Positions 55,107 through 63,730 of a DNA stretch of 64,000 nucleotides are shown here, in pieces (within the stretch, counting starts at the first letter, position 1; each line of letters begins with the position of its first letter). A program made the position numbers and the translations under genes. Under the pieces are notes generated by a model that was given only the letters and a program-made list of their open reading frames with translations, made no database searches and was not told the origin of the DNA. Source of the stretch: Butyrivibrio sp. (GTDB taxonomy: Bacteria; Bacillota; Clostridia; Lachnospirales; Lachnospiraceae); assembly GCA_024694565.1 (NCBI GenBank), contig JAILJR010000031.1, positions 25,303 to 89,302 on the forward strand. The letters run 5' to 3'.

Positions 55107-56204
55107 TCATTCTTTCTTACTGTTGAAAAGATCATCAATGGCTTTGTCATACGGTGCTCTGAGTATCCCGTACTCCGTAATTATACCGGAGATCAGCTCA
55201 TTGTCTGTAACATCAAAAGCCGGATTGTAGACATTTATGTCCTCAGGCGCCATGCGCTCTTTATACCACATATCCGTAACTTCCTCCGGTTTTCTCTGTT
55301 CGATCTTTATTTCGTCTCCCGTGCGGGTTCCTATATCAATCGTCGATGTCGGAGCGCAGATATAAAAGGGAACGCCGTACCTCTTAGCCGCAAGAGCAAC
55401 CATGCTTGTCCCTATCTTGTTTGCCGCATCTCCATTGGCAGCGACCCTGTCACAGCCTGTAAATACGATATTCACCGCCCCGCTCTTCATAAGAGAAGCC
55501 GACATGTTGTCGCATAGCAGCGTCGTGTCGATCCCCGCCGAGTGAAGCTCAAAGGCTGTCAGCCTCGCTCCCTGCAAAAGAGGTCTCGTCTCATCACAGT
55601 ATGCCCTTATTTTATAGCCCTTCTCATGGGCAAGATACATAGGCGCTGTTGCAGTACCGTACTTGCAGGTAGCGAGCTGTCCGGCGTTGCAGTGTGTAAG
55701 GATCCCGTCTCCGTCTTTGAGAAGTGTCAGTCCATATTCACCAATTTTCCTGCACACATCTATATCCTGTGCTTTGATCAGCTCACACTCTTTGCGCATA
55801 CTCTCTACCAGGACTTTGCGAATATCTTCCCAGTCGCCGGCATCTCTATTCTCAGAATAGGTCTTTTCCACATGCGCCTTCATACGTTTGAGTGCCCATG
55901 AAAGATTTACAGCTGTGGGTCTTGAAGAATTCAGGTAATTGCTCTTTTCTTCAAGCTCCTTAACAAACTCCTCATAGCTTCCGGCCTTCGAGTGCTTCAT
56001 CAGAAGATACAGTCCCATGCCGGCGCTTACGCCTATGGCCGGTGCTCCTCTCACCTGTAAAAGATATATCGCATCCCAGATCTCTTTAGCAGTGTGAAGT
56101 CTTATGATCTCAATTGTTCCCGGGAGCAGTGTCTGGTCAATAATCTCTATTGCATCGTCCTCATCAACAAGAGTGACGGTTTCATAATCAAGTATACTTT
56201 TCAT
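55107..56204 (-). CDS. mtnA: S-methyl-5-thioribose-1-phosphate isomerase
   Basis: A 365-residue enzyme of the methionine salvage pathway, in the eIF2B-alpha-like fold. Signature regions: RGAPAIGVSAGMGLYLL, CNAGQLATCKYGTATAP with catalytic Cys, DETRPLLQGARLTAFEL and GCDRVAANGDAANKIGT with catalytic Asp. It starts only 14 bases past the terminator of the butyrate operon, so it is either expressed by read-through or from a promoter inside that operon's end. No other mtn gene is visible. Confidence 0.9.
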   Translation of the reverse strand: MKSILDYETVTLVDEDDAIEIIDQTLLPGTIEIIRLHTAKEIWDAIYLLQVRGAPAIGVSAGMGLYLLMKHSKAGSYEEFVKELEEKSNYLNSSRPTAVNLSWALKRMKAHVEKTYSENRDAGDWEDIRKVLVESMRKECELIKAQDIDVCRKIGEYGLTLLKDGDGILTHCNAGQLATCKYGTATAPMYLAHEKGYKIRAYCDETRPLLQGARLTAFELHSAGIDTTLLCDNMSASLMKSGAVNIVFTGCDRVAANGDAANKIGTSMVALAAKRYGVPFYICAPTSTIDIGTRTGDEIKIEQRKPEEVTDMWYKERMAPEDINVYNPAFDVTDNELISGIITEYGILRAPYDKAIDDLFNSKKE

Positions 56205-56217
56205 GCTAATACTCCAT

Positions 56218-56247
56218 AAAAATGCCGCGCCGAAAAAACGGCGCGGC
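56218..56247 (-). terminator. Terminator at the end of the butyrate operon
   Basis: A 9-bp all-GC stem GCCGCGCCG/CGGCGCGGC (56224-56247) with a 6-base loop and a U tract in the leftward RNA. It lies between the etfA stop and the mtnA start. Confidence 0.88.
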
Positions 56248-56262
56248 GGGATTAGTTATTTA

Positions 56263-57312
56263 TCAGCCTTTCTCTGCAAGAGCTTCCTTGAGGCTCTTTG
56301 TAAGGGCGGGAACGATCTTGTTGAGGTCGCCTACTACTCCGTAGTCTGCTACGTCGAAGATAGGTGCGTTCTCATCCTTGTTGATGGCGATGATGAGGTC
56401 AGACTCTTCCATACCGGCAACGTGCTGGATTGCTCCGGAAATACCGATAGCGAAGTAAACCTTAGGTCTTACAGTCTTACCTGTCTGGCCAACCTGGAGA
56501 TCCTTGGGCTTCCAGCCTGAATCTACAACGGCACGTGAGCATGATACTGTTCCGTGAAGAACCTCTGCAAGATCGTCAAGGATCTTGAAGTTCTCAGGAC
56601 TTCCTACGCCACGTCCGCCAGATACGAGGATCTTGGCATCCTGAATGTCAGCAACTGTGGATACAGCCTTAACGATCTCAAGGATCTTGGTATAGCAGTC
56701 ATTCTCTTCAAATCCCGGATTGTACTCAACAACCTCAGCCTTTGCTCCCTTGTTAGGAGTGATCTTCTGCATAACACCCGGACGAACTGTAGCCATCTGA
56801 GGGCGGAAGTCGGGGCATGCGATTGTAGCTATTGTATTACCGCCAAATGCAGGACGTGTCATGAGGAGCTGTTTGTGCTTCTGCTCCTGTCCCTCTACAG
56901 GTGCAAGAGGGAAATCTCCGATATCGAGCTGTGTGCAGTCAGCTGTAAGTCCTGTATGAACTCTTGATGATACTCTGGGGCCAAGGTCACGGCCGATTGC
57001 TGTAGCACCAACAAGAAGGATCTCAGGCTTGAACTCTTTAATAACAGATGCAAGAGCGTGTGTGTAAGGCTCTGTTCTGTAATCCTTAAGTTCAGGATCA
57101 TCAACTACGATAACCCTGTCTGCACCATATTCAGCAAGTGTATCAACAAGATTGCCAACCTTGTCGCCAAGGAGCACTGCTGTTACCTTCTTCTCATCAA
57201 GATCATTTGCAAGATCATTTGCTTTGCCCAGAAGCTCCAAAGCGATGCTTGAAAGCTCGTTGTCTACCTGCTGAGCAAATATAAATACACCCTTATATTC
57301 TTCTAAAGACAT
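56263..57312 (-). CDS. etfA: Electron transfer flavoprotein alpha subunit
   Basis: The 349-residue large EtfAB subunit. The C-terminal FAD domain has SGGRGVGSPENF, VVDSGWKP, GQTGKTVRPKVYFAIGISGAIQH and INKDENAPIF. With EtfB and Bcd it forms the bifurcating complex that reduces crotonyl-CoA with NADH and passes an electron to ferredoxin. Last gene of the operon; etfB ends 26 bases upstream. Confidence 0.96.
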   Translation of the reverse strand: MSLEEYKGVFIFAQQVDNELSSIALELLGKANDLANDLDEKKVTAVLLGDKVGNLVDTLAEYGADRVIVVDDPELKDYRTEPYTHALASVIKEFKPEILLVGATAIGRDLGPRVSSRVHTGLTADCTQLDIGDFPLAPVEGQEQKHKQLLMTRPAFGGNTIATIACPDFRPQMATVRPGVMQKITPNKGAKAEVVEYNPGFEENDCYTKILEIVKAVSTVADIQDAKILVSGGRGVGSPENFKILDDLAEVLHGTVSCSRAVVDSGWKPKDLQVGQTGKTVRPKVYFAIGISGAIQHVAGMEESDLIIAINKDENAPIFDVADYGVVGDLNKIVPALTKSLKEALAEKG

Positions 57313-57338
57313 GACTCTTCTCCTTTACAAATAAAATT

Positions 57339-58130
57339 TTACACTATGTGCTTCTCTTTAAGTTTTCCTACAAGGTAATCAACTGCCTCTTCAGGTGAAT
57401 CAGGAACAACCTTCTCGCCCTGTCCCTTCTTAACCTTGTCAGAAGCCTTAGCGATCTGTGTAGGTGATCCCTTAAGTCCAAGGTTAGAGTCATCAACGTC
57501 CTTAAGATCAGCTCTTCCCCATGTGATAACTTCCTTCTCAAAGGCATCAAAGATTCCACCGGGTGTCATGTAACGAGGCTCGCCAAGCTCAGCAAGAGCT
57601 GTGATAAGGCAAGGCATCTTAGCCTCTACCATGTGATATCTGTCCTCAAACTGACGTTTAACAACAACTTTTCTTTCCTTCTCGTCAACCTTGATCTCCT
57701 CAGCATAGGAGATAACAGGAAGTCCAAGGTGCTCAGAGATCTGAGGGCCAACCTGTGCTGTATCGCCGTCGATAGCCTGACGTCCTGTGATAACAAGATC
57801 ATACTCGAGATTTCTGAGTGCTCCGGCAATTGTAGATGATGTAGCCCATGTATCTGCTCCGCCGAGTACTCTGTCTGTTACAAGGATTGCCTTGTCAGCG
57901 CCCATAGCCATTGCTTCACGAAGAACTGCCTCAGCCTTTGGAAGTCCCATTGTTACAACAGTAACTTCTGCGCCATACTCATCTTTTAATCTAAGTGCTG
58001 CCTCAAGTCCTGCCTTGTCATCAGGATTCATGATTGCAAGCATTGCACCTCTATCCAATGTTCCATCGGGTTTGAACTTAACACCGCCCTTTGTATCAGG
58101 GACCTGCTTAATGCAAACTACAACTTTCAT
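57339..58130 (-). CDS. etfB: Electron transfer flavoprotein beta subunit
   Basis: A 263-residue partner of EtfA. It opens MKVVVCIKQVPDTKG and contains NPDDKAGLEAALRLKD, DLVITGRQAIDGDTAQVGP and VKRQFEDRYHMVEAKMPCLI, all family features including the nucleotide-binding region. The gene sits between bcd and etfA, as in clostridial butyrate operons. Confidence 0.96.
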   Translation of the reverse strand: MKVVVCIKQVPDTKGGVKFKPDGTLDRGAMLAIMNPDDKAGLEAALRLKDEYGAEVTVVTMGLPKAEAVLREAMAMGADKAILVTDRVLGGADTWATSSTIAGALRNLEYDLVITGRQAIDGDTAQVGPQISEHLGLPVISYAEEIKVDEKERKVVVKRQFEDRYHMVEAKMPCLITALAELGEPRYMTPGGIFDAFEKEVITWGRADLKDVDDSNLGLKGSPTQIAKASDKVKKGQGEKVVPDSPEEAVDYLVGKLKEKHIV

Positions 58131-58169
58131 TTTTATTCTCCTTTATTGTCCTATTTGCAATTAAGTGAT

Positions 58170-59330
58170 TTACTTAAGCAAATCACCGGAAATAACCATC
58201 CTCTGAACCTCAGATGTACCCTCGTAGATCTCTGTGATCTTGGCATCACGCATCATTCTCTCTACTTCGTACTCTCTGATGTAGCCGTAACCGCCGTGGA
58301 GCTGAACTGCCTTGGTTGTTACATCCATAGCAACCTCTGCTGCAAACAGTTTAGCCTTCGCAGCCTCTACAGAGTAGCGGTCTTTCTTCTTCTTGGCATC
58401 AGCAGCAGCATAAACGAGCATCTTAGCTGCTTCGCACTGTGTAGCCATATTAGCAAGCTGGAACTGTGTATTCTGGAACTGTCCGATGGCACGTCCAAAC
58501 TGCTTTCTCTCCTTGACATACTCAACTGTTCTGTCAAGAGCGCCCTCTGCAATACCAAGAGCCTGTGCAGCAATTCCGATACGTCCACCGTCAAGAGTGT
58601 GCATCGCAATAGGGAATCCCTTTCCGCGGGCACCAAGAAGGTTCTCTGCAGGAATATGGCAATCCTGGAAGATGAGCTCATATGTTGAAGATCCGCGGAT
58701 ACCCATCTTGTTCTCTTTTGTACCGAATGTAAATCCGGGTGTTCCCTTCTCTACGATAAATGCTGAGAACTTCTTCTGCTTTCTGCCTCTCTTGTCCTCA
58801 ACGATATCTGTGTAAGCAATGATGATGTAAACATCAGCAACTTCGCCGTTTGTGATGAAGCACTTTGATCCGTTAAGGATCCATTCCTTGCCGTCCTCAG
58901 AAAGAACCGCCTTGGTCTGAACGCCCTGAGCATCTGTACCTGCCATAGGCTCTGTAAGACCGAAAGCGCCGAGCTTCTCGCCCTTAGCAAGAGGAACAAG
59001 GTATTTCTGTTTCTGCTCCTCTGTTCCGTATGTCATGATAGGATCGCAGCAAAGTGATGTGTGAGCAGAAACGATAACTGCTGTAGTACCGCAAACCTTT
59101 GCAAGCTCCTCAACGCACATAACATATGTGAGAGGATCACATCCCTGTCCGCCGTACTCCTTCGGAATCGGGATACCCATGAAGCCGTACTTCTGCATCT
59201 TCTTAACGGTCTCCATAGGGAATACCTCAGTCTCATCAACCTCTATAGCATTTGGCTTAACTTCTTTTTCTGCAAACTCTTTGAAAAGAGCTCTCGCCAT
59301 TTCATGTTGCTGGTCAAGCTGAAAATCCAT
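58170..59330 (-). CDS. bcd: Butyryl-CoA dehydrogenase
   Basis: A 386-residue FAD-dependent short-chain acyl-CoA dehydrogenase. Signature AFGLTEPMAGTDAQGVQT binds FAD and substrate, and the catalytic Glu lies in IYEGTSEVQRM near the end. It catalyses crotonyl-CoA to butyryl-CoA together with EtfAB. The start is the ATG at 59330 with GGAGGA just upstream. An in-frame ATG at 59345 lies inside that site. Confidence 0.96.
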   Translation of the reverse strand: MDFQLDQQHEMARALFKEFAEKEVKPNAIEVDETEVFPMETVKKMQKYGFMGIPIPKEYGGQGCDPLTYVMCVEELAKVCGTTAVIVSAHTSLCCDPIMTYGTEEQKQKYLVPLAKGEKLGAFGLTEPMAGTDAQGVQTKAVLSEDGKEWILNGSKCFITNGEVADVYIIIAYTDIVEDKRGRKQKKFSAFIVEKGTPGFTFGTKENKMGIRGSSTYELIFQDCHIPAENLLGARGKGFPIAMHTLDGGRIGIAAQALGIAEGALDRTVEYVKERKQFGRAIGQFQNTQFQLANMATQCEAAKMLVYAAADAKKKKDRYSVEAAKAKLFAAEVAMDVTTKAVQLHGGYGYIREYEVERMMRDAKITEIYEGTSEVQRMVISGDLLK

Positions 59331-59385
59331 TATAATTTCCTCCATTTTTCTGATTTATATTACAAAAAGACCTCGCCAAGCGGAA

Positions 59386-59478
59386 ACACTTGACGCTACG
59401 GGCTCGTGTAATACCTCGCCTCGTATTCAAGTGTAAGTAATCGCTAAGCTCGTGAGATACCTCACTAAGCGATTACTT
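59386..59478. repeat. Two adjacent palindromes between hbd and bcd
   Basis: ACACTTG/CAAGTGT (59386-59392 / 59428-59434) and a perfect 11-bp AAGTAATCGCT/AGCGATTACTT (59435-59445 / 59468-59478). The hbd stop codon lies within the last arm. Confidence 0.65.
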
Positions 59479-60345
59479 ATCAGTAGGAACCTTGTTGCCA
59501 TCTGCATAGTTGTAGAAGCCGATTCCTGTCTTAACGCCGAGCTTCTTACCGCGAACCATCTTACGAAGAAGAGGGCATGCGCGGTACTTGGAATCACCTG
59601 TCTCAGAATAAAGAACGTCCATGATAGCAAGAACGATATCAAGTCCGATGTAGTCGCCCAGCTCAAGGGGTCCCATAGGATGATTGCAGCCAAGCTTCAT
59701 AGCTGTATCAATACCTGCGATATCGGAAACACCTTCTGAATAAACGAAGATACCTTCATTGATCATAGGAACAAGGATTCTGTTTACAACAAATCCTGCT
59801 GCCTCGTTTACCTGAACAGGAGTCTTGCCGAGGTCCTCAGAAATCTTCTTGATCTTCTCAACCATGTCATCAGGAGTGTTGGCGCCCTGGATAACCTCAA
59901 CCAGCTTCATAACAGGAGCGGGATTGAAGAAGTGCATTCCGATGATCGGCTTTGCAAGGCCTGAGCCAATCTCTGTGATTGAAAGGCTTGATGTGTTTGA
60001 TGCAAAGATGCAGTCAGGATTCTTAACAATATTGTCCTGAAGCTCCTTGAAGAGGTTCTTCTTGATGTCCATAACCTCAAGAGCTGCCTCTACTACAAGA
60101 TCAGCATCTGCACAGATATCATTGAGACCTGTCTGGATCTTGCCAATGATCTTGTCTGCGTCTTCCTGAGTCTTCTTTCCCTTGGCAACCTGCTTGTCAA
60201 GCCCCTTCTTGATCTTGGCATATCCGCCCTCGGCAAACTCAGTCTTGATATCGCAGAGATATACCTTCTCTACTGACTCAGCCTGAGCAAATGTCTGAGC
60301 AATTCCTGATCCCATTGTACCTGCACCAATAACAGCTACTTTCAT
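59473..60345 (-). CDS. hbd: 3-hydroxybutyryl-CoA dehydrogenase
   Basis: A 290-residue NAD(H)-dependent enzyme: Rossmann motif [16 protein letters not shown] at the start, [11 protein letters not shown], the [15 protein letters not shown] block with catalytic His, and [10 protein letters not shown]. It converts acetoacetyl-CoA to 3-hydroxybutyryl-CoA. Good AGGAGG-type site, 30 bases after crt. Confidence 0.97.
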   Translation of the reverse strand: MKVAVIGAGTMGSGIAQTFAQAESVEKVYLCDIKTEFAEGGYAKIKKGLDKQVAKGKKTQEDADKIIGKIQTGLNDICADADLVVEAALEVMDIKKNLFKELQDNIVKNPDCIFASNTSSLSITEIGSGLAKPIIGMHFFNPAPVMKLVEVIQGANTPDDMVEKIKKISEDLGKTPVQVNEAAGFVVNRILVPMINEGIFVYSEGVSDIAGIDTAMKLGCNHPMGPLELGDYIGLDIVLAIMDVLYSETGDSKYRACPLLRKMVRGKKLGVKTGIGFYNYADGNKVPTDK

Positions 60346-60375
60346 TTTATAATCCTCCTTAGTATATTAATCTTG

Positions 60376-61170
60376 TTATTTGTTCTGGAAATCTACTACT
60401 TTAACCTTTGCAGGGTCATCTTTCTTTCTGAGGAAATTAGCCATTCCCTCTCTCTGGTCATAGCTCTCGAAGCATGATCCAAAGAGCTTCTCCTCAATTA
60501 CAAGAGCATCATCAATATTTGCCTGAAGTCCGTCGTTGATAGCCTTCTTGCATGCTCTTACAGCGATAGGCGCATTGGCAGCAATCTGTCCGGCCATCTT
60601 CTCAGCAGCAGCAAGAAGCTCTTCCTGAGGATAAACAGCGTTGACAAGACCGATCCTGAGTGCCTCGTCAGCCTTGATGTTCCTTGCTGTATATATGAGC
60701 TGTTTGGCCATTCCGGCGCCGATAAGTCTTGCAAGTCTCTGTGTTCCGCCAAATCCCGGCGTGATTCCAAGACCAACTTCAGGCTGACCAAACATTGCGT
60801 TCTCTGAGCAGATACGGATATCGCAGCTCATTGAAATCTCGCAGCCGCCGCCAAGTGCAAATCCGTTGATCGCAGCAATAACAGGAACAGGGAACTGCTC
60901 AATCTTGCGGAAGATATCGTTGCCTTTCTTGCCGAATGCCTCACCCTCAGCCTTGGTCAGGGTGCTCATCTCTCCGATGTCAGCTCCTGCAACAAATGAC
61001 TTCTCTCCGGCACCTGTAAGAACTACAGCTCTTACAACATCAGTGTCAAGACCGTCAAATGCAGCTTCAAGGTCATCAAGCACCTGAGAATTAAGTGCAT
61101 TTAAAGCCTCAGGTCTGTTGATGGTGATCACAGCAATCTTGTCTTTTAACTCGCAATTAACAAAGCCCAT
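60376..61170 (-). CDS. crt: Enoyl-CoA hydratase (crotonase)
   Basis: A 264-residue crotonase: oxyanion-hole regions FVAGADIGEM and NGFALGGGCEISMSCDIRI, with catalytic Glu in QPEVGLGITPGFGGTQRL. It interconverts 3-hydroxybutyryl-CoA and crotonyl-CoA. AGGAGGG precedes the start. Its leader contains the tandem repeat array. Confidence 0.97.
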   Translation of the reverse strand: MGFVNCELKDKIAVITINRPEALNALNSQVLDDLEAAFDGLDTDVVRAVVLTGAGEKSFVAGADIGEMSTLTKAEGEAFGKKGNDIFRKIEQFPVPVIAAINGFALGGGCEISMSCDIRICSENAMFGQPEVGLGITPGFGGTQRLARLIGAGMAKQLIYTARNIKADEALRIGLVNAVYPQEELLAAAEKMAGQIAANAPIAVRACKKAINDGLQANIDDALVIEEKLFGSCFESYDQREGMANFLRKKDDPAKVKVVDFQNK

Positions 61171-61192
61171 TTTAAAACCCTCCTGTTTTTTA

Positions 61193-61329
61193 TCTACTTA
61201 ATTCGTGATTAAGCACGAATAATCTACTTCTTTATAAAACACGAATAATCTACTTTATTCATGATAAACCACGAATAATCTACTTTATTCGTGATAAACC
61301 ACGAATAATCTACTTTATTCGTGATATAC
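61193..61329. repeat. Tandem 30-bp repeat array before crt
   Basis: Units starting CACGAATAATCTACTT at 61214, 61240, 61270 and 61300 (spacing 26, 30, 30), plus a partial unit ending in ATTCGTGATTAAG at 61201-61213. The last two 30-bp units match. Each unit holds a small palindrome, CACGAATAA/TTATTCGTG. Confidence 0.85.
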
Positions 61330-61330
61330 G

Positions 61331-61472
61331 CATGACTCCGCTTCGCTCCCGTCATGCTACAGACATTCGGAATCCGCGCTGCCGCGCTACTTCCTCATGT
61401 CTGTTCGGTCTTCAAGCTAAAGCAGTCTGCCCAGTGCAAGCACGGCAGACCGCTTCAGTTTGAATCCCTATA
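61331..61472. repeat. Hairpin-rich spacer after the thiolase gene
   Basis: Three inverted repeats in series: CATGAC/GTCATG, AGACAT/ATGTCT and AGCAGTCTGCC/GGCAGACCGCT (one mismatch). No gene is visible. Confidence 0.55.
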
Positions 61473-62663
61473 TCACTCATATTTCTCTACGATAGTAGCG
61501 CAGCCCATACCGCCGCCGATGCAAAGAGTTGCAAGACCCTTCTTGGCATCCTCTCTCTTCTTCATCTCATGAAGAAGTGTAACAAGAATACGGCATCCTG
61601 ATGCTCCAACAGGGTGTCCGAGAGCGATTGCTCCACCGTTTACATTGACCTTGCTCATTTCGAATCCAAGATCCTTGGCAACTGCTACAGACTGAGCAGC
61701 GAATGCTTCGTTAGCCTCGATAAGATCGATATCATCAAGTGTAAGATCTGTCTTCTTAAGTACTTTCCTGGTTGCTGCAACAGGTCCGATACCCATAACT
61801 TCAGGCTCAACACCTGCAAGAGCTCCGCCTACCCATGTTGCCATAGGTGTAACGCCAAGTTCTTTAGCCTTCTCTTCACTCATAACAACAATTGCGGCAG
61901 CACCGTCGTTGATGCCTGATGCATTACCTGCTGTTACCAGGCCGCCCTCCTTACCGGAGCAGCATCTAAGCTTTGAAAGAGTCTCAACTGTTGTGCCGGC
62001 ACGAGGACCCTCATCAACTTTGAACTCTACCATTTCCTTTTTAACCTTAACAGGAACGGGAACGATCTCATCGTTGAACTTGCCATCAGCCTGTGCCTTC
62101 TCGCATTTCTGCTGGGAGTTAGCTGAGAACTCATCGAGTTCCTCTCTTGTAAGTCCCCATCTGTCACAAATATTCTCTGCTGTTATCATCATGTGATAGT
62201 GATTGAATGCATCAGTAAGAGCATCGTTTACCATTGTATCTACAACTGTGCCGTTGTTCATACGATATCCGAAACGTGCATTAGGAAGTGCATAAGGAGC
62301 CATAGACATGTTCTCCATACCACCAGCAACAACTATATCAGCCTCGCCAGCCTTGATAAGATCAGCTGCCATGTTGACACAGTTAAGACCAGAACCGCAA
62401 ACTACGTTGATTGTAACTGCAGGAGTTTCAATTGGAAGACCAGCCTTGATTGAAGCCTGTCTTGCTACGTTCTGTCCAAGTCCAGCCTGGATAACGCATC
62501 CCATCAGTACCTCGTCAACCATCTCAGGCTTAACACCTGCACGGTTAAGCGCCTCCTTGATTACGATTGAACCAAGTTCTGCTGCTGGAGTGTTGCTGAG
62601 AGCTCCACCCATTTTGCCGATAGCTGTTCTCACTGCACCTGCTAAAACTACTTTCTGTGCCAT
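61473..62663 (-). CDS. thlA: Acetyl-CoA acetyltransferase (thiolase) of the butyrate operon
   Basis: A 396-residue thiolase with Cys89 (NVVCGSG), [14 protein letters not shown] and [10 protein letters not shown]. It makes acetoacetyl-CoA, the first step of butyrate formation. It heads the six-gene operon behind a good promoter and AGGTAATAC site. About 300 bases with repeats and hairpins separate it from crt, which may set different levels for thiolase and the rest. Confidence 0.95.
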   Translation of the reverse strand: MAQKVVLAGAVRTAIGKMGGALSNTPAAELGSIVIKEALNRAGVKPEMVDEVLMGCVIQAGLGQNVARQASIKAGLPIETPAVTINVVCGSGLNCVNMAADLIKAGEADIVVAGGMENMSMAPYALPNARFGYRMNNGTVVDTMVNDALTDAFNHYHMMITAENICDRWGLTREELDEFSANSQQKCEKAQADGKFNDEIVPVPVKVKKEMVEFKVDEGPRAGTTVETLSKLRCCSGKEGGLVTAGNASGINDGAAAIVVMSEEKAKELGVTPMATWVGGALAGVEPEVMGIGPVAATRKVLKKTDLTLDDIDLIEANEAFAAQSVAVAKDLGFEMSKVNVNGGAIALGHPVGASGCRILVTLLHEMKKREDAKKGLATLCIGGGMGCATIVEKYE

Positions 62664-62755
62664 AAAGTATTACCTCCGTTTTTTGGGACATGTCTATGTC
62701 CATTTTTTATTTAGTTTTGTCTTTTAGAAATCGCTTGATAAATTTTTATCAGAAC

Positions 62756-62784
62756 AGAATAATTTTAGCACACCATATGGTCAA
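62756..62784 (-). promoter_or_regulatory. Butyrate operon promoter
   Basis: TTGACC (62779-62784), a 17-base spacer and TATTCT (62756-62761), giving a leader of about 85 bases. Confidence 0.6.
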
Positions 62785-62792
62785 ATGCAATA

Positions 62793-62821
62793 AAAAATAG
62801 CTCCACTTAGGGAGCTATTTT
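62793..62821 (-). terminator. Terminator of the hpf gene
   Basis: An 11-bp perfect stem AAAATAGCTCC/GGAGCTATTTT (62794-62821) with a 6-base loop and A/T tracts on both sides. Confidence 0.88.
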
Positions 62822-62876
62822 ATAAAATCTCAATAAATTGATATTAAATTAACGAATTGTTATTTAATTAACAAGA

Positions 62877-63407
62877 TCATACTTCAGGTTCAATTATTCC
62901 GTATGTGTTTCCTTTTCTCTTATAAACTACGCTTACCTGATCAGTTTCAGCGTTAACAAATACGAAGAAATTGTGTCCTAAAAGTTCCATCTGCACACAG
63001 GCATCTTCCGGATACATTGGCTTTGGATCAAATTTTTTCATACGTTCGATCCTGATCTCATCCTCATCCACGTATTCACTTTCAATATATTCTTTTTTGA
63101 AGTTGCTGGCTTCTGCCTGCTGCTTATCAACAAGCTTGCTCTTGTATTTTTTTAGCTGTCTTTCAATAACTTCTTCAACAAGATCGATTGAAACATACAT
63201 ATCATTGCTGATCTGCTCAGCACGAATGATCTTGCCTTTTACAGGAATGGTCACCTCAATCTTATGTCGCTCCTTATCGACGTTTAGTGTGACGTTGGCA
63301 TTAGTATCAGGAGTAAAATATTTTTCAAGCTTACCTATTTTCTCCTCTACTGCTGCACGTAGCCCTGGTGTAACATCAATGTTCTTTCCTACGATTGTAA
63401 ATTTCAT
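62877..63407 (-). CDS. hpf: Ribosome hibernation promoting factor, long form
   Basis: A 176-residue protein with the N-terminal ribosome-binding domain (opening MKFTIVGKNIDVTPGLRAAV, with LEKYF and VEVTIPV-like strands) and the C-terminal dimerisation domain (FDPKPMYPEDACVQMELLGHNFFVFVNAETDQVSVVYKRK GNTYG pattern). It pairs 70S ribosomes into inactive 100S dimers in stationary phase. Monocistronic, with its own promoter and terminator. Confidence 0.95.
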   Translation of the reverse strand: MKFTIVGKNIDVTPGLRAAVEEKIGKLEKYFTPDTNANVTLNVDKERHKIEVTIPVKGKIIRAEQISNDMYVSIDLVEEVIERQLKKYKSKLVDKQQAEASNFKKEYIESEYVDEDEIRIERMKKFDPKPMYPEDACVQMELLGHNFFVFVNAETDQVSVVYKRKGNTYGIIEPEV

Positions 63408-63442
63408 GCAATCATCCCCTTTGCTACTAAAATGTATAACAT

Positions 63443-63472
63443 ATTATAGCATTTTTCAGACAATTAAGCCAA
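63443..63472 (-). promoter_or_regulatory. hpf promoter
   Basis: TTGGCT (63467-63472), an 18-base spacer and consensus TATAAT (63443-63448), about 35 bases before the start codon. Confidence 0.65.
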
Positions 63473-63730
63473 CACATAACTCAATTTGAATCCTAATCTT
63501 TTTATAAACTCATCCTTTTTAGCAATTGTGCACAAAAAAATATCTGTTGCTTTCTATTGTGTAAAATTCACTTGTAAAACACCATTCATGTGGACAATGT
63601 GGATAAGTTCGTGTATAAGTCGAAAAATAGCCATTCTTAAAAAGCGCCCTGTGGATAACTTTTTATAAACAAACTATAAAATATTTATTAATATATGTTG
63701 ACTTTTTGCTTTATGTGCACATTGGAGAAA
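63473..63730. other. AT-rich region with DnaA-box-like sites
   Basis: No gene. TGTGGATAA, the exact complement of the DnaA box TTATCCACA, occurs at 63598-63606 and 63650-63658. TGTGGACAA, one mismatch, is directly adjacent at 63589-63597. An AT-only stretch follows at 63659-63705. Confidence 0.55.

Noticed and set aside
58146..58688. 180-codon plus-strand frame
   Set aside because: Antisense to bcd with no binding site.
61193..61329. CRISPR array
   Set aside because: Repeats are directly tandem without unique spacers, and no cas gene is present.
62971..63489. 172-codon plus-strand frame
   Set aside because: Antisense to hpf and running over its promoter; low-complexity Ser/Leu translation.
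63589..63705. Chromosomal oriC
   Set aside because: DnaA-box-like sites exist, but no dnaA, dnaN, rpmH or parAB gene is in the window; kept only as a finding.
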